A DNA stretch of 64,000 nt from SKVR01 sp046291875 (lineage in GTDB: Bacteria > Bacteroidota > Bacteroidia > Bacteroidales > UBA7960): positions 1-64,000 of the forward strand of contig JBKBSF010000020.1 of assembly GCA_046291875.1 (NCBI GenBank), in the 5' to 3' direction. The notes beneath the pieces are model-generated. The model was given only the letters and a program-made list of their open reading frames with translations, was not told where the DNA came from and searched no databases. The position numbers and the translations under genes are program-made. Within the stretch, counting starts at the first letter, position 1. Every line of letters starts with the position of its first letter. This document shows positions 25,990 through 35,200 of this stretch, in pieces.

Positions 25990-28900
25990 GAGTATATACA
26001 GCACCGCCGTTAAAAAGCCCATCACTACTCTGGTGATCTTCATTGCAGTAATTGTGATGGGGCTGTTCAGCCTGCGCAACATGCCCATAGACCTGTATCC
26101 GGAGATCGACCCTCCGTTTATCAGTGTATTCACCATCTATTCGGGTGCCAGTGCTGCCGATATCGAAACCAATGTAACCCGTCCGCTGGAAGACCAGCTC
26201 AGCACGGTTACCAACCTCAAAAATATCAATTCTCAGTCGCGTGATGATATTTCAGCCATCACCCTTGAGTTTGAATATGAAACCAACCTGGATGAAGCCA
26301 CCAACGAGATCCGCGATATTATTGGCCGTCTGCTGCGCTTCCTGCCCGATGGTATCGAACAACCGGTTGTGTTCAAGTTCTCCTCCAGCATGATCCCGGT
26401 GATGATGCTTTCAGCTACCGCCCAGGAGAGCTACCCCGCCCTGGCCAAAATCCTCGACGAAAGGCTCATCAACCCTCTCAACCGTATCGAAGGGGTGGGT
26501 GCAGTGGGCATCTTTGGGGGTCCGGAACGCGAAATCCAGGTTAATGTTGACCCCCGGCAGATGGAAGCCTTCGGTATCAGTGTGGAACAACTGGGTGGAA
26601 TCCTGGCGGCCGAAAATATCAACATGCCTTCCGGAAACATCAGGCTGGGTATGATCGACTACCCGTTGCGCTTTACAGGTGAGTTTGCCAGCAGCGACCG
26701 AATTCGAAATATCGTGATAGGAAATTTCAACGGTGCCCCCGTTTTTGTGCGCGATGTGGCAGAAGTGAAAGATACCCTGCGCGAACAAACCATCGAAGAG
26801 CGAATCAATGGTGAGCTGGGCCTGCGGCTCATCGTACAGAAACAATCCGGTGCCAACACCGTGAAGATTGCCGAAGATGTAAAAAAGATGCTGGAAGAGA
26901 TCAAGCTCACCCTGCCTCCTGATATTGTAATCGACGAAGTGTTCGACACTTCCGTTTTCATCAACAACTCCATCAGCAACCTGGTGCAGATCCTGTATTA
27001 TGCAGCCATCTTTGTTACCCTGGTGGTGTTGTTTTTTATCGGACGCTGGAGAGCCACCTTTATCATCATCCTTACCATCCCGGTGTCGCTGGTCACAGCT
27101 TTTATCTATCTGTATTTTACCGGCAACACCCTCAACCTGATCTCTCTCTCCTCACTTACCATTGCCATGGGGATGGTGGTCGACGATGCCATTGTGGTAC
27201 TCGAAAATATCAACCGCCACATTGAGAAGGGGAGCACAGCCCGCGAATCTGCCATTTATGGAACCAACGAGGTGGGGCTGGCTGTGGTAGCATCAACCCT
27301 TACGGTAGTGGCGGTATTCCTGCCCATGACCCTTATTGGTGGGCTGATGGGTATGTTCTTCCGCCAGCTGGGATGGATCGTAACCATTACGGTAACGGTT
27401 TCTACCCTTGCCGCGTTGTCGCTCACCCCCATGCTGTCCTCGCAGTTTCTGAAGTTTTCCTCTGCCAAGCGTTCGGGCCTGGGGCCACGCACCAGTGCGG
27501 TAATCGACCGTGCCCTGGGTGCCATAGATAATTTTTATGCCCGATTGCTGAGCTGGGGGGTTGGCCACAAACGCACCGTAGTGGTGGGGGCCATCCTGAT
27601 CTTTTTTGCCAGCTTGTTCCTGTTTCCCTTTATCGGCACAGGGTTCTTTCCTGAGGCCGACAACAGCAGGGTGCAGATCAACATTGAGCTTCCCACGGGT
27701 TTGCGGCTGGAGGAAACGGTAAAAACCGCCAGGGCCATCGACCAGATGCTGGAAGATAATTTCCCGGAGATCCGCACTCTCAACACCAGTGCCGGATACA
27801 GTACCACTGCCGGAATTTTTGGCAATGCCCGGGCGGGTACACATACCATCGACTATGTGCTGCGGCTTACCGATCCGCACGAGCGAAGCCGCTCGGTGTG
27901 GGAAGTGGCCGATGCCATCCGCGATGAGCTCAGGGCTTATCCGGAGATTGTAAACTTTTCGGTGGAAACCGAAGGGGGTGGCTTTGGTGCCGGTGCTCCC
28001 ATCGCCATTGAGATCTATGGAGATGATTTTGACGTTACCACCGGCTTTGCTACCGAACTGGCCCGACGCATGGAAAATATCCCCGGCACCCGCGATGTGG
28101 ATCTGAGCCGTGGCCCGGAAAAGCCCGAACTGCGTATTGTGCCCGACCAGGAAAAGATGGCACTGTTTGGCCTTAATACCGCAAATGTATCCAGAGCTCT
28201 GCGAAATCGCGTGGATGGTATGATCGCTACCCGCTTCAGGGAGGATGGCGAAGAATACAATGTGGTGATCCGTCATAAGGAGCAGTTTCGTAATTCCCTC
28301 ACCGAAATTGAGAACATTGCCGTAATGAACCCCATGGGGCAAATGGTTCGCATCAAGGAATTTGCTACGGTGGAAGAATTCTTTAGCCCTCCCAACATCG
28401 AACGAAAAAACCGGATGCGTTACCTCACTGTCAACAGCCAGCTCTTTGGCCGTTCCCTGGGACAGGTTACTGCCGACATACAGAGAACCATCGACGAGAT
28501 GGAGGTACCTTCGGGAGTACATATCAGACTGGGAGGACAGATACAGGAACAGCAGGAAGCCTTTGCCGATTTGCTGTTGCTGCTCCTGCTGAGTATATTC
28601 CTGGTATATGTGGTGATGGCTTCGCAATTCGAATCCTTCTCCATGCCCACCATTATCATGATGGCCGTTCCTTTCTCCTTTACAGGGGTATTCCTTGCCT
28701 TGTTCATCTCCGGTGGCGAGTTTAATGTGATTTCCTTCATCGGAGCCATTATCCTGGTGGGTATTGTGGTGAAGAACTCCATTGTACTGATCGACTATAC
28801 CAATTTGCTGGTGGCCAGAGGCAGAAGCATAACCACTGCGGTGGTGATGGCTGGGAAATCCAGATTACGCCCCGTGCTCATGACCACTCTTACCACCCTG

Positions 28901-29107
28901 CTGGCCATGATCCCGCTGGCAGTTTCCACTGCCGAAGGCTCAGAGATCTGGCAACCCATGGGGGTAGCTGTGATCGGGGGGCTTAGTGTATCTACTTTGA
29001 TCACACTGGTGTTTGTACCGGTGGTATATACCCTGTTTGGAGCAAGAAAAATCAGGAAAGAAAGAAAAAGGATCAGAAAACTTGCCCTGGCAGAAATTCA
29101 GGGCTGA
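25988..29107 (+). CDS. RND-family (HAE1-type) efflux permease
   Basis: A 1,039-aa inner-membrane proton antiporter of the AcrB type. The N-terminus SIYSTAVKKPITTLVIFIAV is the first transmembrane helix. The two pairs of periplasmic porter loops and the duplicated six-helix blocks have the expected size. The proton-relay residues are visible: the Asp pair in GMVVDDAIVVLENI (about residue 400) and Lys in VVKNSIVLIDYT (about residue 927). It should export hydrophobic or amphipathic compounds through the adaptor and channel encoded upstream. A strong hairpin terminator follows the stop. The substrate is unknown. Confidence 0.96.
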   Translation: MSIYSTAVKKPITTLVIFIAVIVMGLFSLRNMPIDLYPEIDPPFISVFTIYSGASAADIETNVTRPLEDQLSTVTNLKNINSQSRDDISAITLEFEYETNLDEATNEIRDIIGRLLRFLPDGIEQPVVFKFSSSMIPVMMLSATAQESYPALAKILDERLINPLNRIEGVGAVGIFGGPEREIQVNVDPRQMEAFGISVEQLGGILAAENINMPSGNIRLGMIDYPLRFTGEFASSDRIRNIVIGNFNGAPVFVRDVAEVKDTLREQTIEERINGELGLRLIVQKQSGANTVKIAEDVKKMLEEIKLTLPPDIVIDEVFDTSVFINNSISNLVQILYYAAIFVTLVVLFFIGRWRATFIIILTIPVSLVTAFIYLYFTGNTLNLISLSSLTIAMGMVVDDAIVVLENINRHIEKGSTARESAIYGTNEVGLAVVASTLTVVAVFLPMTLIGGLMGMFFRQLGWIVTITVTVSTLAALSLTPMLSSQFLKFSSAKRSGLGPRTSAVIDRALGAIDNFYARLLSWGVGHKRTVVVGAILIFFASLFLFPFIGTGFFPEADNSRVQINIELPTGLRLEETVKTARAIDQMLEDNFPEIRTLNTSAGYSTTAGIFGNARAGTHTIDYVLRLTDPHERSRSVWEVADAIRDELRAYPEIVNFSVETEGGGFGAGAPIAIEIYGDDFDVTTGFATELARRMENIPGTRDVDLSRGPEKPELRIVPDQEKMALFGLNTANVSRALRNRVDGMIATRFREDGEEYNVVIRHKEQFRNSLTEIENIAVMNPMGQMVRIKEFATVEEFFSPPNIERKNRMRYLTVNSQLFGRSLGQVTADIQRTIDEMEVPSGVHIRLGGQIQEQQEAFADLLLLLLLSIFLVYVVMASQFESFSMPTIIMMAVPFSFTGVFLALFISGGEFNVISFIGAIILVGIVVKNSIVLIDYTNLLVARGRSITTAVVMAGKSRLRPVLMTTLTTLLAMIPLAVSTAEGSEIWQPMGVAVIGGLSVSTLITLVFVPVVYTLFGARKIRKERKRIRKLALAEIQG

Positions 29108-29114
29108 TGCAAAG

Positions 29115-29159
29115 GTGCTGCAGGGGCAGGAAAATAACTGGGTTCCTGCAGCACTTTTT
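29115..29159 (+). terminator. Rho-independent terminator after the permease gene
   Basis: The arms GTGCTGCAGG (29115-29124) and CCTGCAGCAC (29145-29154) are perfectly complementary over 10 bp, separated by 20 nt and followed by TTTTT. It lies between the permease and the PG0541-like gene, so it may reduce read-through to the two small downstream genes. Confidence 0.7.
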
Positions 29160-29199
29160 CCGGCAGAAACGTATTAGCTAAACAGAAAAAAACAATGTA

Positions 29200-29493
29200 A
29201 TGAAGGCTGTATTTATCGTATACAATCAGGCCATTTCCGAAAGGGTGGCACAAATGCTCGACAAACTCAACGTAAGGGGCTTTACCCAGTGGCAGGATGT
29301 GATGGGTAGGGGAACCCACACAGGCGAACCCCACATGGGCACACACACCTGGCCCGCCATGAACTCGGCTACCCTTTGTATAGTAGATGAGGTATTGGCC
29401 GCCAAACTGTTGGAGGGTGTCAGAAAACTCAATGAAAAGGCAGAGATGCAAGGTATCAGGGCTTTCTCCTGGAGCATCGAAGCTACCGTATAA
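29200..29493 (+). CDS. PG0541-like small RND-transporter-associated protein
   Basis: A 97-aa soluble protein whose N-terminus (MKAVFIVYNQAISERV) and central GRGTHTGEPHMGTHTWP segment match what I know of the small proteins encoded beside RND pumps in Bacteroidetes (PG0541 family). The overall layout, beta-alpha-beta with a loop before a conserved Trp, recalls P-II-like ferredoxin folds. This suggests a sensing or regulatory role, but no biochemical function is established to my knowledge. The stop overlaps the next start (TAATG), so the two are translationally coupled. Confidence 0.75.
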   Translation: MKAVFIVYNQAISERVAQMLDKLNVRGFTQWQDVMGRGTHTGEPHMGTHTWPAMNSATLCIVDEVLAAKLLEGVRKLNEKAEMQGIRAFSWSIEATV

Positions 29494-29816
29494 TGGATTA
29501 CCAAACTACTCAATACTACAATTCTCAAACACAACAAACTACCATGACTTACCGCGAAATTAATATGAGCATCAAGGGCTTGCTCAGAAAAAAAATGAGG
29601 GTGCTCCGCCAGTCTCCCTCCGACACCGCCAATTTTTTCGACGACTACGGATTGTCAAAGTGGGAGATCAACCTGCTGCTCTACAACGTGGAGGACCATT
29701 TTAACATCCGCCTGCGCAATGGGCTGGAAGATGAAATCCACACCATCAACCAGTTGGTGAATGTCATTCACAACGAGAAACAAAGGCAGGTCGACTCAAG
29801 GGTAAATCTCAACTGA
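29493..29816 (+). CDS. Acyl-carrier-protein-like protein lacking the phosphopantetheine serine
   Basis: 107 aa from an ATG that overlaps the previous stop by one base. A later Met (MTYREINM) is a possible alternative start. The core FFDDYGLSKWEINLLLYNVEDHFNIRL lines up with the ACP pattern DLGxDSLxxxELxxxxEexFxI. The invariant Asp-Ser-Leu is replaced by Ser-Lys-Trp, so no phosphopantetheine can be attached at the usual place. The tail after the core (TINQLVNVI) matches the ACP last helix. It is probably a four-helix adaptor or interaction protein. The ACP relation is inferred from pattern only. Confidence 0.6.
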   Translation: MDYQTTQYYNSQTQQTTMTYREINMSIKGLLRKKMRVLRQSPSDTANFFDDYGLSKWEINLLLYNVEDHFNIRLRNGLEDEIHTINQLVNVIHNEKQRQVDSRVNLN

Positions 29817-29818
29817 CC

Positions 29819-30079
29819 TCACTTTAGCAGAGCATCAATTTTCCGGGCAAGCTCGCGGTCCTTTTCCGTTACCACATTGCCCGCATCATGTGTGCTCAGG
29901 CGTATATGCACCCGGTTGTAGACATTGGTCCATTCCGGGTGGTGGTTCATTTTTTCTGCCACCAGGGCCACACGGGTCATAAAGGAAAATGCAGATATAA
30001 AATCGCCAAACTCAAATTGGCGCATAAGGCTGTTGTTTTCTTCTTTCCACATAGCAATAAGTTTTTTGTAATGAATCAA
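29819..30079 (-). CDS. Pterin-4a-carbinolamine dehydratase (PCD/DCoH family)
   Basis: 86 aa, slightly shorter than the usual 95-110. The family signature is present: EKMNHHPEWTNVYNRVHI (residues 42-59), with the active-site His46-His47 pair, Pro48 and Trp50, and the later STHDAGNVVTEKD containing the conserved His-Asp. The enzyme dehydrates 4a-hydroxytetrahydrobiopterin, recycling the pterin cofactor of aromatic hydroxylases. In bacteria without such hydroxylases it may serve in pterin metabolism. No partner gene lies nearby. It ends 2 bp from the convergent ACP-like gene. Confidence 0.9.
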   Translation of the reverse strand: MIHYKKLIAMWKEENNSLMRQFEFGDFISAFSFMTRVALVAEKMNHHPEWTNVYNRVHIRLSTHDAGNVVTEKDRELARKIDALLK

Positions 30080-30137
30080 ATGGCCGGATCCTCCGGCATG
30101 CTCAGATATTAAACTGATGTGTTAAAGAAATGTTTAA

Positions 30138-30277
30138 GGGAGACGGAAGAAGGGAGACCGAAGACGGAAGACGGAAGACGGGAGACGGAAGACGGGAGAC
30201 GGAAGACGGGAGACGGAAGACGGGAGACGGGAGAAGGGAGACGGAAGACGGAAGACCGAAGACGGAAGACGGAAACC
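30138..30277. repeat. Heptanucleotide tandem array 2 (20 units of GGRAGAC)
   Basis: Twenty units of 7 bp, mostly alternating GGGAGAC and GGAAGAC. A few variants occur (GGAAGAA, GGGAGAA, CGAAGAC, and GGAAACC at the end). It uses the same unit and orientation as array 1 at 24417-24528, 5.6 kb away. It lies between the minus-strand dehydratase and radical SAM genes. The minus-strand open frame across it is an artefact of the 7-bp period. Confidence 0.95.
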
Positions 30278-30347
30278 GGGGCAGTAAACCCTAACTGAGG
30301 GGAAGGCGAGCTCAGCGAAGCTAAACCTCACACCAACTCACACCTCA

Positions 30348-31121
30348 CTAAAATACTTCAGCTTCAATACCCAGATCCTGCACTCTTCGGGCAATCTCCA
30401 TCAATTCCTCCTGGGGGATCACTTCAAGGGTTTCTACGGGTGTGGAACGGGCAATGGGATAGATCATCACCAGGCGGGGCTGGAGGATCTCAATGTAATG
30501 GAGCCATTGACGAATCTCGCGGTCGGTGGTATTATCGATGATTTCCTCTCCATGTTTTCCCCGCACAAAAAGCGACTGGATGATCGATTTCCCCCGGAAG
30601 AGCTTCATGTCATCCACCAGGGTTTCCAATGATGTGGTAATACGAGGCTTGTTGAGTTTTACAAAGGTATCTTCTGTGCCGGCATCCAGTTTCAGGATGG
30701 GCTGATCGATACGCATCAGTGCATCGGAAACCCCTGGCAGGGCAATACGGCTGGCATTGGTAAGGACAGAGATCTTGCTGTCGGGATAATAGAGATCGCG
30801 CAGCTGAATGGTATCGTGAATGATCCCTTCGAAGTGCGGGTGTATGGTGGGCTCGCCGTTGCCTGCAAAAGTGATGGAATCCAGCAGTGATCCTTTGGTT
30901 TGCATGCCCAGCAGCTTGTCCTGCAGGGCAGCCTGTATCTCCTGGCGTGTAGGGAAATGGGCGGAGGGCTCTTCGGGGGGTGTCCAGCCGCATTCGCAGT
31001 ATACACAGTTGAAGGTACAATGTTTCTTGTAGGTAGGAAGCAGGTTTACTCCCAGGGAAATGCCCAGTCGTCGGCTTTTCACAGGGCCGAAGATGATTTG
31101 TTCAAACAAAAATCCACTCAT
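30348..31121 (-). CDS. Radical SAM protein
   Basis: 257 aa. The iron-sulfur cluster motif is C35-x3-C39-x2-C42 in CTFNCVYCECG. It is followed by the SAM-binding strand and FAGNGEPTIHPHF (the GxGEPTxHP pattern). This resembles the COG0731-type radical SAM proteins (related to TYW1) found in many anaerobes. The exact reaction is not known to me. It is the last gene of the ileS operon, 21 bp after lspA, and read by the same minus strand. There is no obvious C-terminal extra domain. Confidence 0.85.
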   Translation of the reverse strand: MSGFLFEQIIFGPVKSRRLGISLGVNLLPTYKKHCTFNCVYCECGWTPPEEPSAHFPTRQEIQAALQDKLLGMQTKGSLLDSITFAGNGEPTIHPHFEGIIHDTIQLRDLYYPDSKISVLTNASRIALPGVSDALMRIDQPILKLDAGTEDTFVKLNKPRITTSLETLVDDMKLFRGKSIIQSLFVRGKHGEEIIDNTTDREIRQWLHYIEILQPRLVMIYPIARSTPVETLEVIPQEELMEIARRVQDLGIEAEVF

Positions 31122-31142
31122 AACTTGTGGGGTATTGGAAAT

Positions 31143-31802
31143 TTATTCCGGCTGTGCGAGAGGTGTCTGATCCGGATCGCTGGGATGCGCAAAAAGTTTT
31201 TTCTGGAATATCAGCAGGATAAACACCCCTATGGTAATGGCAGAATCGGCCAGGTTGAAAACCGGTCTGAAGAAAATATATTCTTCTCCTGCCCAGAAGG
31301 GGAACCATTGCGGGAAATTGCCTCTGAGAATGGGGAAGTAGAGCATGTCTACCACCTTTCCGTGAAGGAAGGGGGCGTAGCCACCCTCGGCAGGCAAAAA
31401 CTGTGCGGTTTGGGTGAAGTAGCTTTCGGAAAACAACATGCCATAGAAAGCGCTGTCGATGATATTGCCCAAAGCACCGGCCATGATCAGTGATATACAG
31501 GCAATCAGTCCGGCATGTGCCCTTTGCAGGATCAGCCGGTGGATATACCATCCAATAAATATCACGGCAACAATGCGGAAGATGCTTAGTATGAGCTTTC
31601 CGTATTCACCGGAAAACTGCATTCCAAACGCCATCCCCTCGTTTTCTATGAAGTAAATATTGAACCAATCGCCAATTACCGGGATGTTCTGCCCCAGGGT
31701 CATACGGGTTTTGACCAGAACCTTGGTGGTTTGATCCAGCAAAAGAACCAGGGGTATGATGATCCAGGGAATGTGCCTGAGCTGCAACGAAAACCGGCTC
31801 AT
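31143..31802 (-). CDS. lspA: Lipoprotein signal peptidase (signal peptidase II)
   Basis: 219 aa, longer than the enterobacterial enzyme (about 165) because of an insertion between the last two conserved boxes, as seen in other Bacteroidetes. The aspartic protease dyad is visible: Asp116 in GALGNIIDSAF and Asp186 in VFNLADSAITIG. The ENEGMAFGM box precedes them. Four hydrophobic helices are evident. It cleaves diacylglyceryl-prolipoproteins at the lipobox Cys and would mature the lipoproteins of this window (adaptor, DUF4270, S41). Its start directly abuts the stop of the DksA-like gene. Confidence 0.95.
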   Translation of the reverse strand: MSRFSLQLRHIPWIIIPLVLLLDQTTKVLVKTRMTLGQNIPVIGDWFNIYFIENEGMAFGMQFSGEYGKLILSIFRIVAVIFIGWYIHRLILQRAHAGLIACISLIMAGALGNIIDSAFYGMLFSESYFTQTAQFLPAEGGYAPFLHGKVVDMLYFPILRGNFPQWFPFWAGEEYIFFRPVFNLADSAITIGVFILLIFQKKLFAHPSDPDQTPLAQPE

Positions 31803-32198
31803 TTACTTCTTGATATTCTGGTTGAGTTTGGCCTCTATACTCATGGTGGCATGGGGCACGCTGCGCAACCTTTCGGGGGAAATGAGTTTGCCGGTAACCC
31901 TGCAGATGCCATAGGTACCGTTTTCAATACGGATCAGGGCGTTCTCCAGGTCACGGATAAACTTCTGCTGGCGGGCTGCAAGCTGGCTGTTCTCCTCCTT
32001 CGACAGTACCTGCGAACCTTCTTCCAAAATCTTGAAGGAGGGTGAAGTATCGTTGGTATCGTTGGCATTCTGGGTGGTGTAGGCCTCAGTAAGAATCTTC
32101 AGACCAGCCCGGGCTTCATCAAGCTTTTTAAGGATGATGGCTTTGAACTCCTGGAGCTCCTCTTCTGAGTATCTGGTTTTCTCTTTCTTATTTTCCAT
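31803..32198 (-). CDS. DksA/TraR-like protein without the zinc-binding cysteines
   Basis: 131 aa from the ATG at 32196-32198. A TTG two codons earlier is less likely. The long helical hairpin (SEEELQEFKAIILKKLDEAR ... IRDLENALIRIENGTYGIC) and the tail with RLRSVPHATMSIEAK match the DksA/TraR family. The C4 zinc finger is reduced to one Cys: the pattern CRVTGKLISPERLRSVPHA has Thr and other residues where CxxC...CxxC is expected. Cysteine-poor members occur in this phylum. It may act at the RNA polymerase secondary channel, but this is inferred from fold. It sits between ileS (19 bp) and lspA (0 bp). Confidence 0.85.
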   Translation of the reverse strand: MENKKEKTRYSEEELQEFKAIILKKLDEARAGLKILTEAYTTQNANDTNDTSPSFKILEEGSQVLSKEENSQLAARQQKFIRDLENALIRIENGTYGICRVTGKLISPERLRSVPHATMSIEAKLNQNIKK

Positions 32199-32217
32199 AG
32201 TCAAAAGGTTTTATTGC

Positions 32218-35200
32218 TTAATTACTAGCTTTTTGAACCATTACAAAAGTTTTGATGTCATCGGCAATGTCCACTTCAACTTTTGAGGCATCTTCCAGTA
32301 CGTCTGCATAATTAAGTCTTACGGCCAGCGTTTCAGAGCAAATATACTCATTATTGTTGAGTATTGCCTCAGATATTTCATTATGTTTCTGAACGGACAA
32401 TTCAATTTTATCGGTCACTTCGAAGCCCTTTTCCTTCCTTATATTCTGGATCCGGTTGATCAGTTCGCGGGCGATACCCTCTTGTTTCAGATCTTCGGTC
32501 AGGGTTATGTCCAAAGCCACAGTTACCTTGCCTTCAGAGGCTACCAGCCAGCCCGGAATATCTTCAGAGAGGATCTCCACATCTTCCGTTGCCAGAACAA
32601 TGGCCTGGCCTTCCACCTCAATAGTATAACTTCCCTGGGTTTCGATTATTGCAATCTCTTCCTGCGAAAAAGCAGCCACTGCTACAGAGATCTGCTTCAT
32701 GAGCTTGCCATGCTTGGGGCCCAGGGTTTTGAAATTGGGTTTGATCTTCTTTACCAGTATCCCTGCGGTTTCGGTAAGATACTCCAGCTCCTTCACATTA
32801 ACTTCTGAGAGGATCAGTTGTTCGACACCCTGCAGCTGATGGCGGAATTTTTCATCCAGTACCGGCACCATGATTTTTTGCAGAGGCTGACGCACACGGA
32901 TGTTTACCTTTTTGCGCAAACCAAGCACCAGCGATGAGATCTGTTGGGCCAGCTGCATTCTCTGCTCCAGATCGGCATCAATACAAGCTGGGTCGGCCAC
33001 AGGAAAATCCGTAAGGTGCACAGAGCTTACAGGGAAACGTCCACTCACTTTGTTGAGGTCGGCAAACAGGCGATCGCTGAAGAAAGGGGCTATGGGGGCG
33101 GTCAGCTGGCTGATCACCTCCAGGCACCGGTAAAGGGTTTGGTAGGCAGAGATTTTATCCTCGCTGTATTCGCCTTTCCAGAACCTGCGACGACACAGCC
33201 TAACATACCAGTTGCTAAGGTGTTCATCTACAAATTCCTGTATAAGGCGCCCGGCACGGGTGGGTTCAAAGTCATGGTAGCAAGAGTCTACCTTGCTGAT
33301 GAGCGTGTTCAGCTCTGAAAGGATCCAGCGGTCTATCTCGGGGCGTTTGGCCAGAGCAATCTCTTCTTCTTTGTAAGCAAAGCCATCAATGTTGGCATAC
33401 AGTGCAAAGAATGCGTAGGTATTGTAAAGGGTGCCGAAAAACTTGCGCTGCACCTCTGCCACACCTTCAATGTCGAACTTGAGGTTATCCCAGGGTTGTG
33501 CATTGGTAATCATGTACCAGCGGGTTGCATCGGGGCCGAATTTCTCTATGGTTTCGAAAGGATCTACTGCGTTGCCCAGGCGTTTCGACATCTTGTTGCC
33601 ACTCTTGTCGAGTACCAGTCCGTTGGAAACAACCGTCTTGAAAGCCACCGAGTCGAATACCATGGTGGCAATGGCATGAAGGGTAAAGAACCATCCGCGG
33701 GTTTGGTCTACCCCTTCGGCAATGAAGTCGGCAGGGAAGTTTTGCTCAAAGATCTCTTTGTTCTCGAAAGGATAGTGATACTGTGCATAGGGCATAGATC
33801 CGGAATCAAACCACACGTCGATCAGGTCACTTTCGCGCTGCATAGGCTTGCCAGAAGCAGAAACCAGCACAATCTCATCCACCACAGGTCGGTGCATATC
33901 GAACACGTTGTAGTTGTCGGCACTCATGTTGCCAGGCACGAAATCCTTTAACGGATTTTCCTGCATGAAGCCTGCTTTCACCGATTTTTCGCATTCCTGC
34001 TTCAACTGCTCCAGTGAACCGATGCAAATCATCTCTTCGCGGTCATCGGTCATCCAGACCGGCAGGGGGATCCCCCAATAGCGGGAGCGGCTCAGGTTCC
34101 AGTCCTGCAAATTCTCCAGCCAGTTGCCAAAGCGGCCGGTACCGGTTGCCTCGGGCTTCCACTGTATGGTTTGGTTGAGCTCTATCATCCGCTCCTTCAA
34201 TGCAGTGGTGCGGATAAACCACGAATCCAGCGGATAGTACAGGATGGGTTTGTCTGTTCGCCAGCAATGAGGATAGGAGTGCTCGTATTTCTCTGCTTTA
34301 AAAGCTTTGTTGTCGGTTTTCAGTTTGATGATGATATCCACATCTACCGGGCGATCGTTCTTGGCATCATATTCCGGATCGTATTCAGGCTTAACGAATC
34401 GACCCCCGAAATCGGGCATCTCGTCCACAAAACGACCTTGCTTATTCACCATGGTAAGAGCACCCAGGTTGTATTGTTTGCCCACCCTGAAGTCGTCGGC
34501 ACCAAAGCTGGGAGCAATATGCACAATACCGGTACCATCTTCGGTGGTAACAAAATCGCCCAGAACTACACGGAAGGGATCTCCCTCTTCGGGCAGGATA
34601 GATGGAAGCAGCTGTTCATAGCGGATATGCTCAAACTGGCTACCTTTGTATTCTGCCACCACCTTGTAAGGGATCTTTTTGTCGCCAGGCTGGTAGGCCT
34701 GCATCTCCAGATCCGCATTTTTAGGGTCAAAGAACCCGGCCATAAGATCTTTGGCAAGGATCACAGCAACCGGTGCAAAAGTATAAGGGTTGAAAGTTTG
34801 CACTTTCACATAGTCGATATTCTTTCCCACGGCAAGGCCGGTGTTGCTTGGCAGGGTCCAGGGGGTGGTGGTCCAGGCCAGGAAGTGTACATCCTCTTCT
34901 CCATGTGCATAGAGAAACTCTGAGGTTTGATTGCGCACAACCTTAAACTGGGCCGTAACAGAATTGTCCTTTACCATTCGGTAACATCCGGGCTGGTTGA
35001 GCTCGTGGGTGCTCAGTCCGGTACCCGCAGCGGGCGAATAGGGCTGAATGGAATATCCTTTGTAAAGCAAACCTTTTTCGTAGAGCTTGCTCAACAGATA
35101 CCATACGCTTTCAATGTATTTGTTTTCGAAGGTGATATAAGGATCACTCAGATCTACCCAGTACCCCATGATACGCGTGAGTTCATCCCAGGTATCCTTG

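Noticed and set aside
24417..30277. CRISPR array
   Set aside because: The unit is 7 bp and directly repeated, with no spacers and no cas genes.
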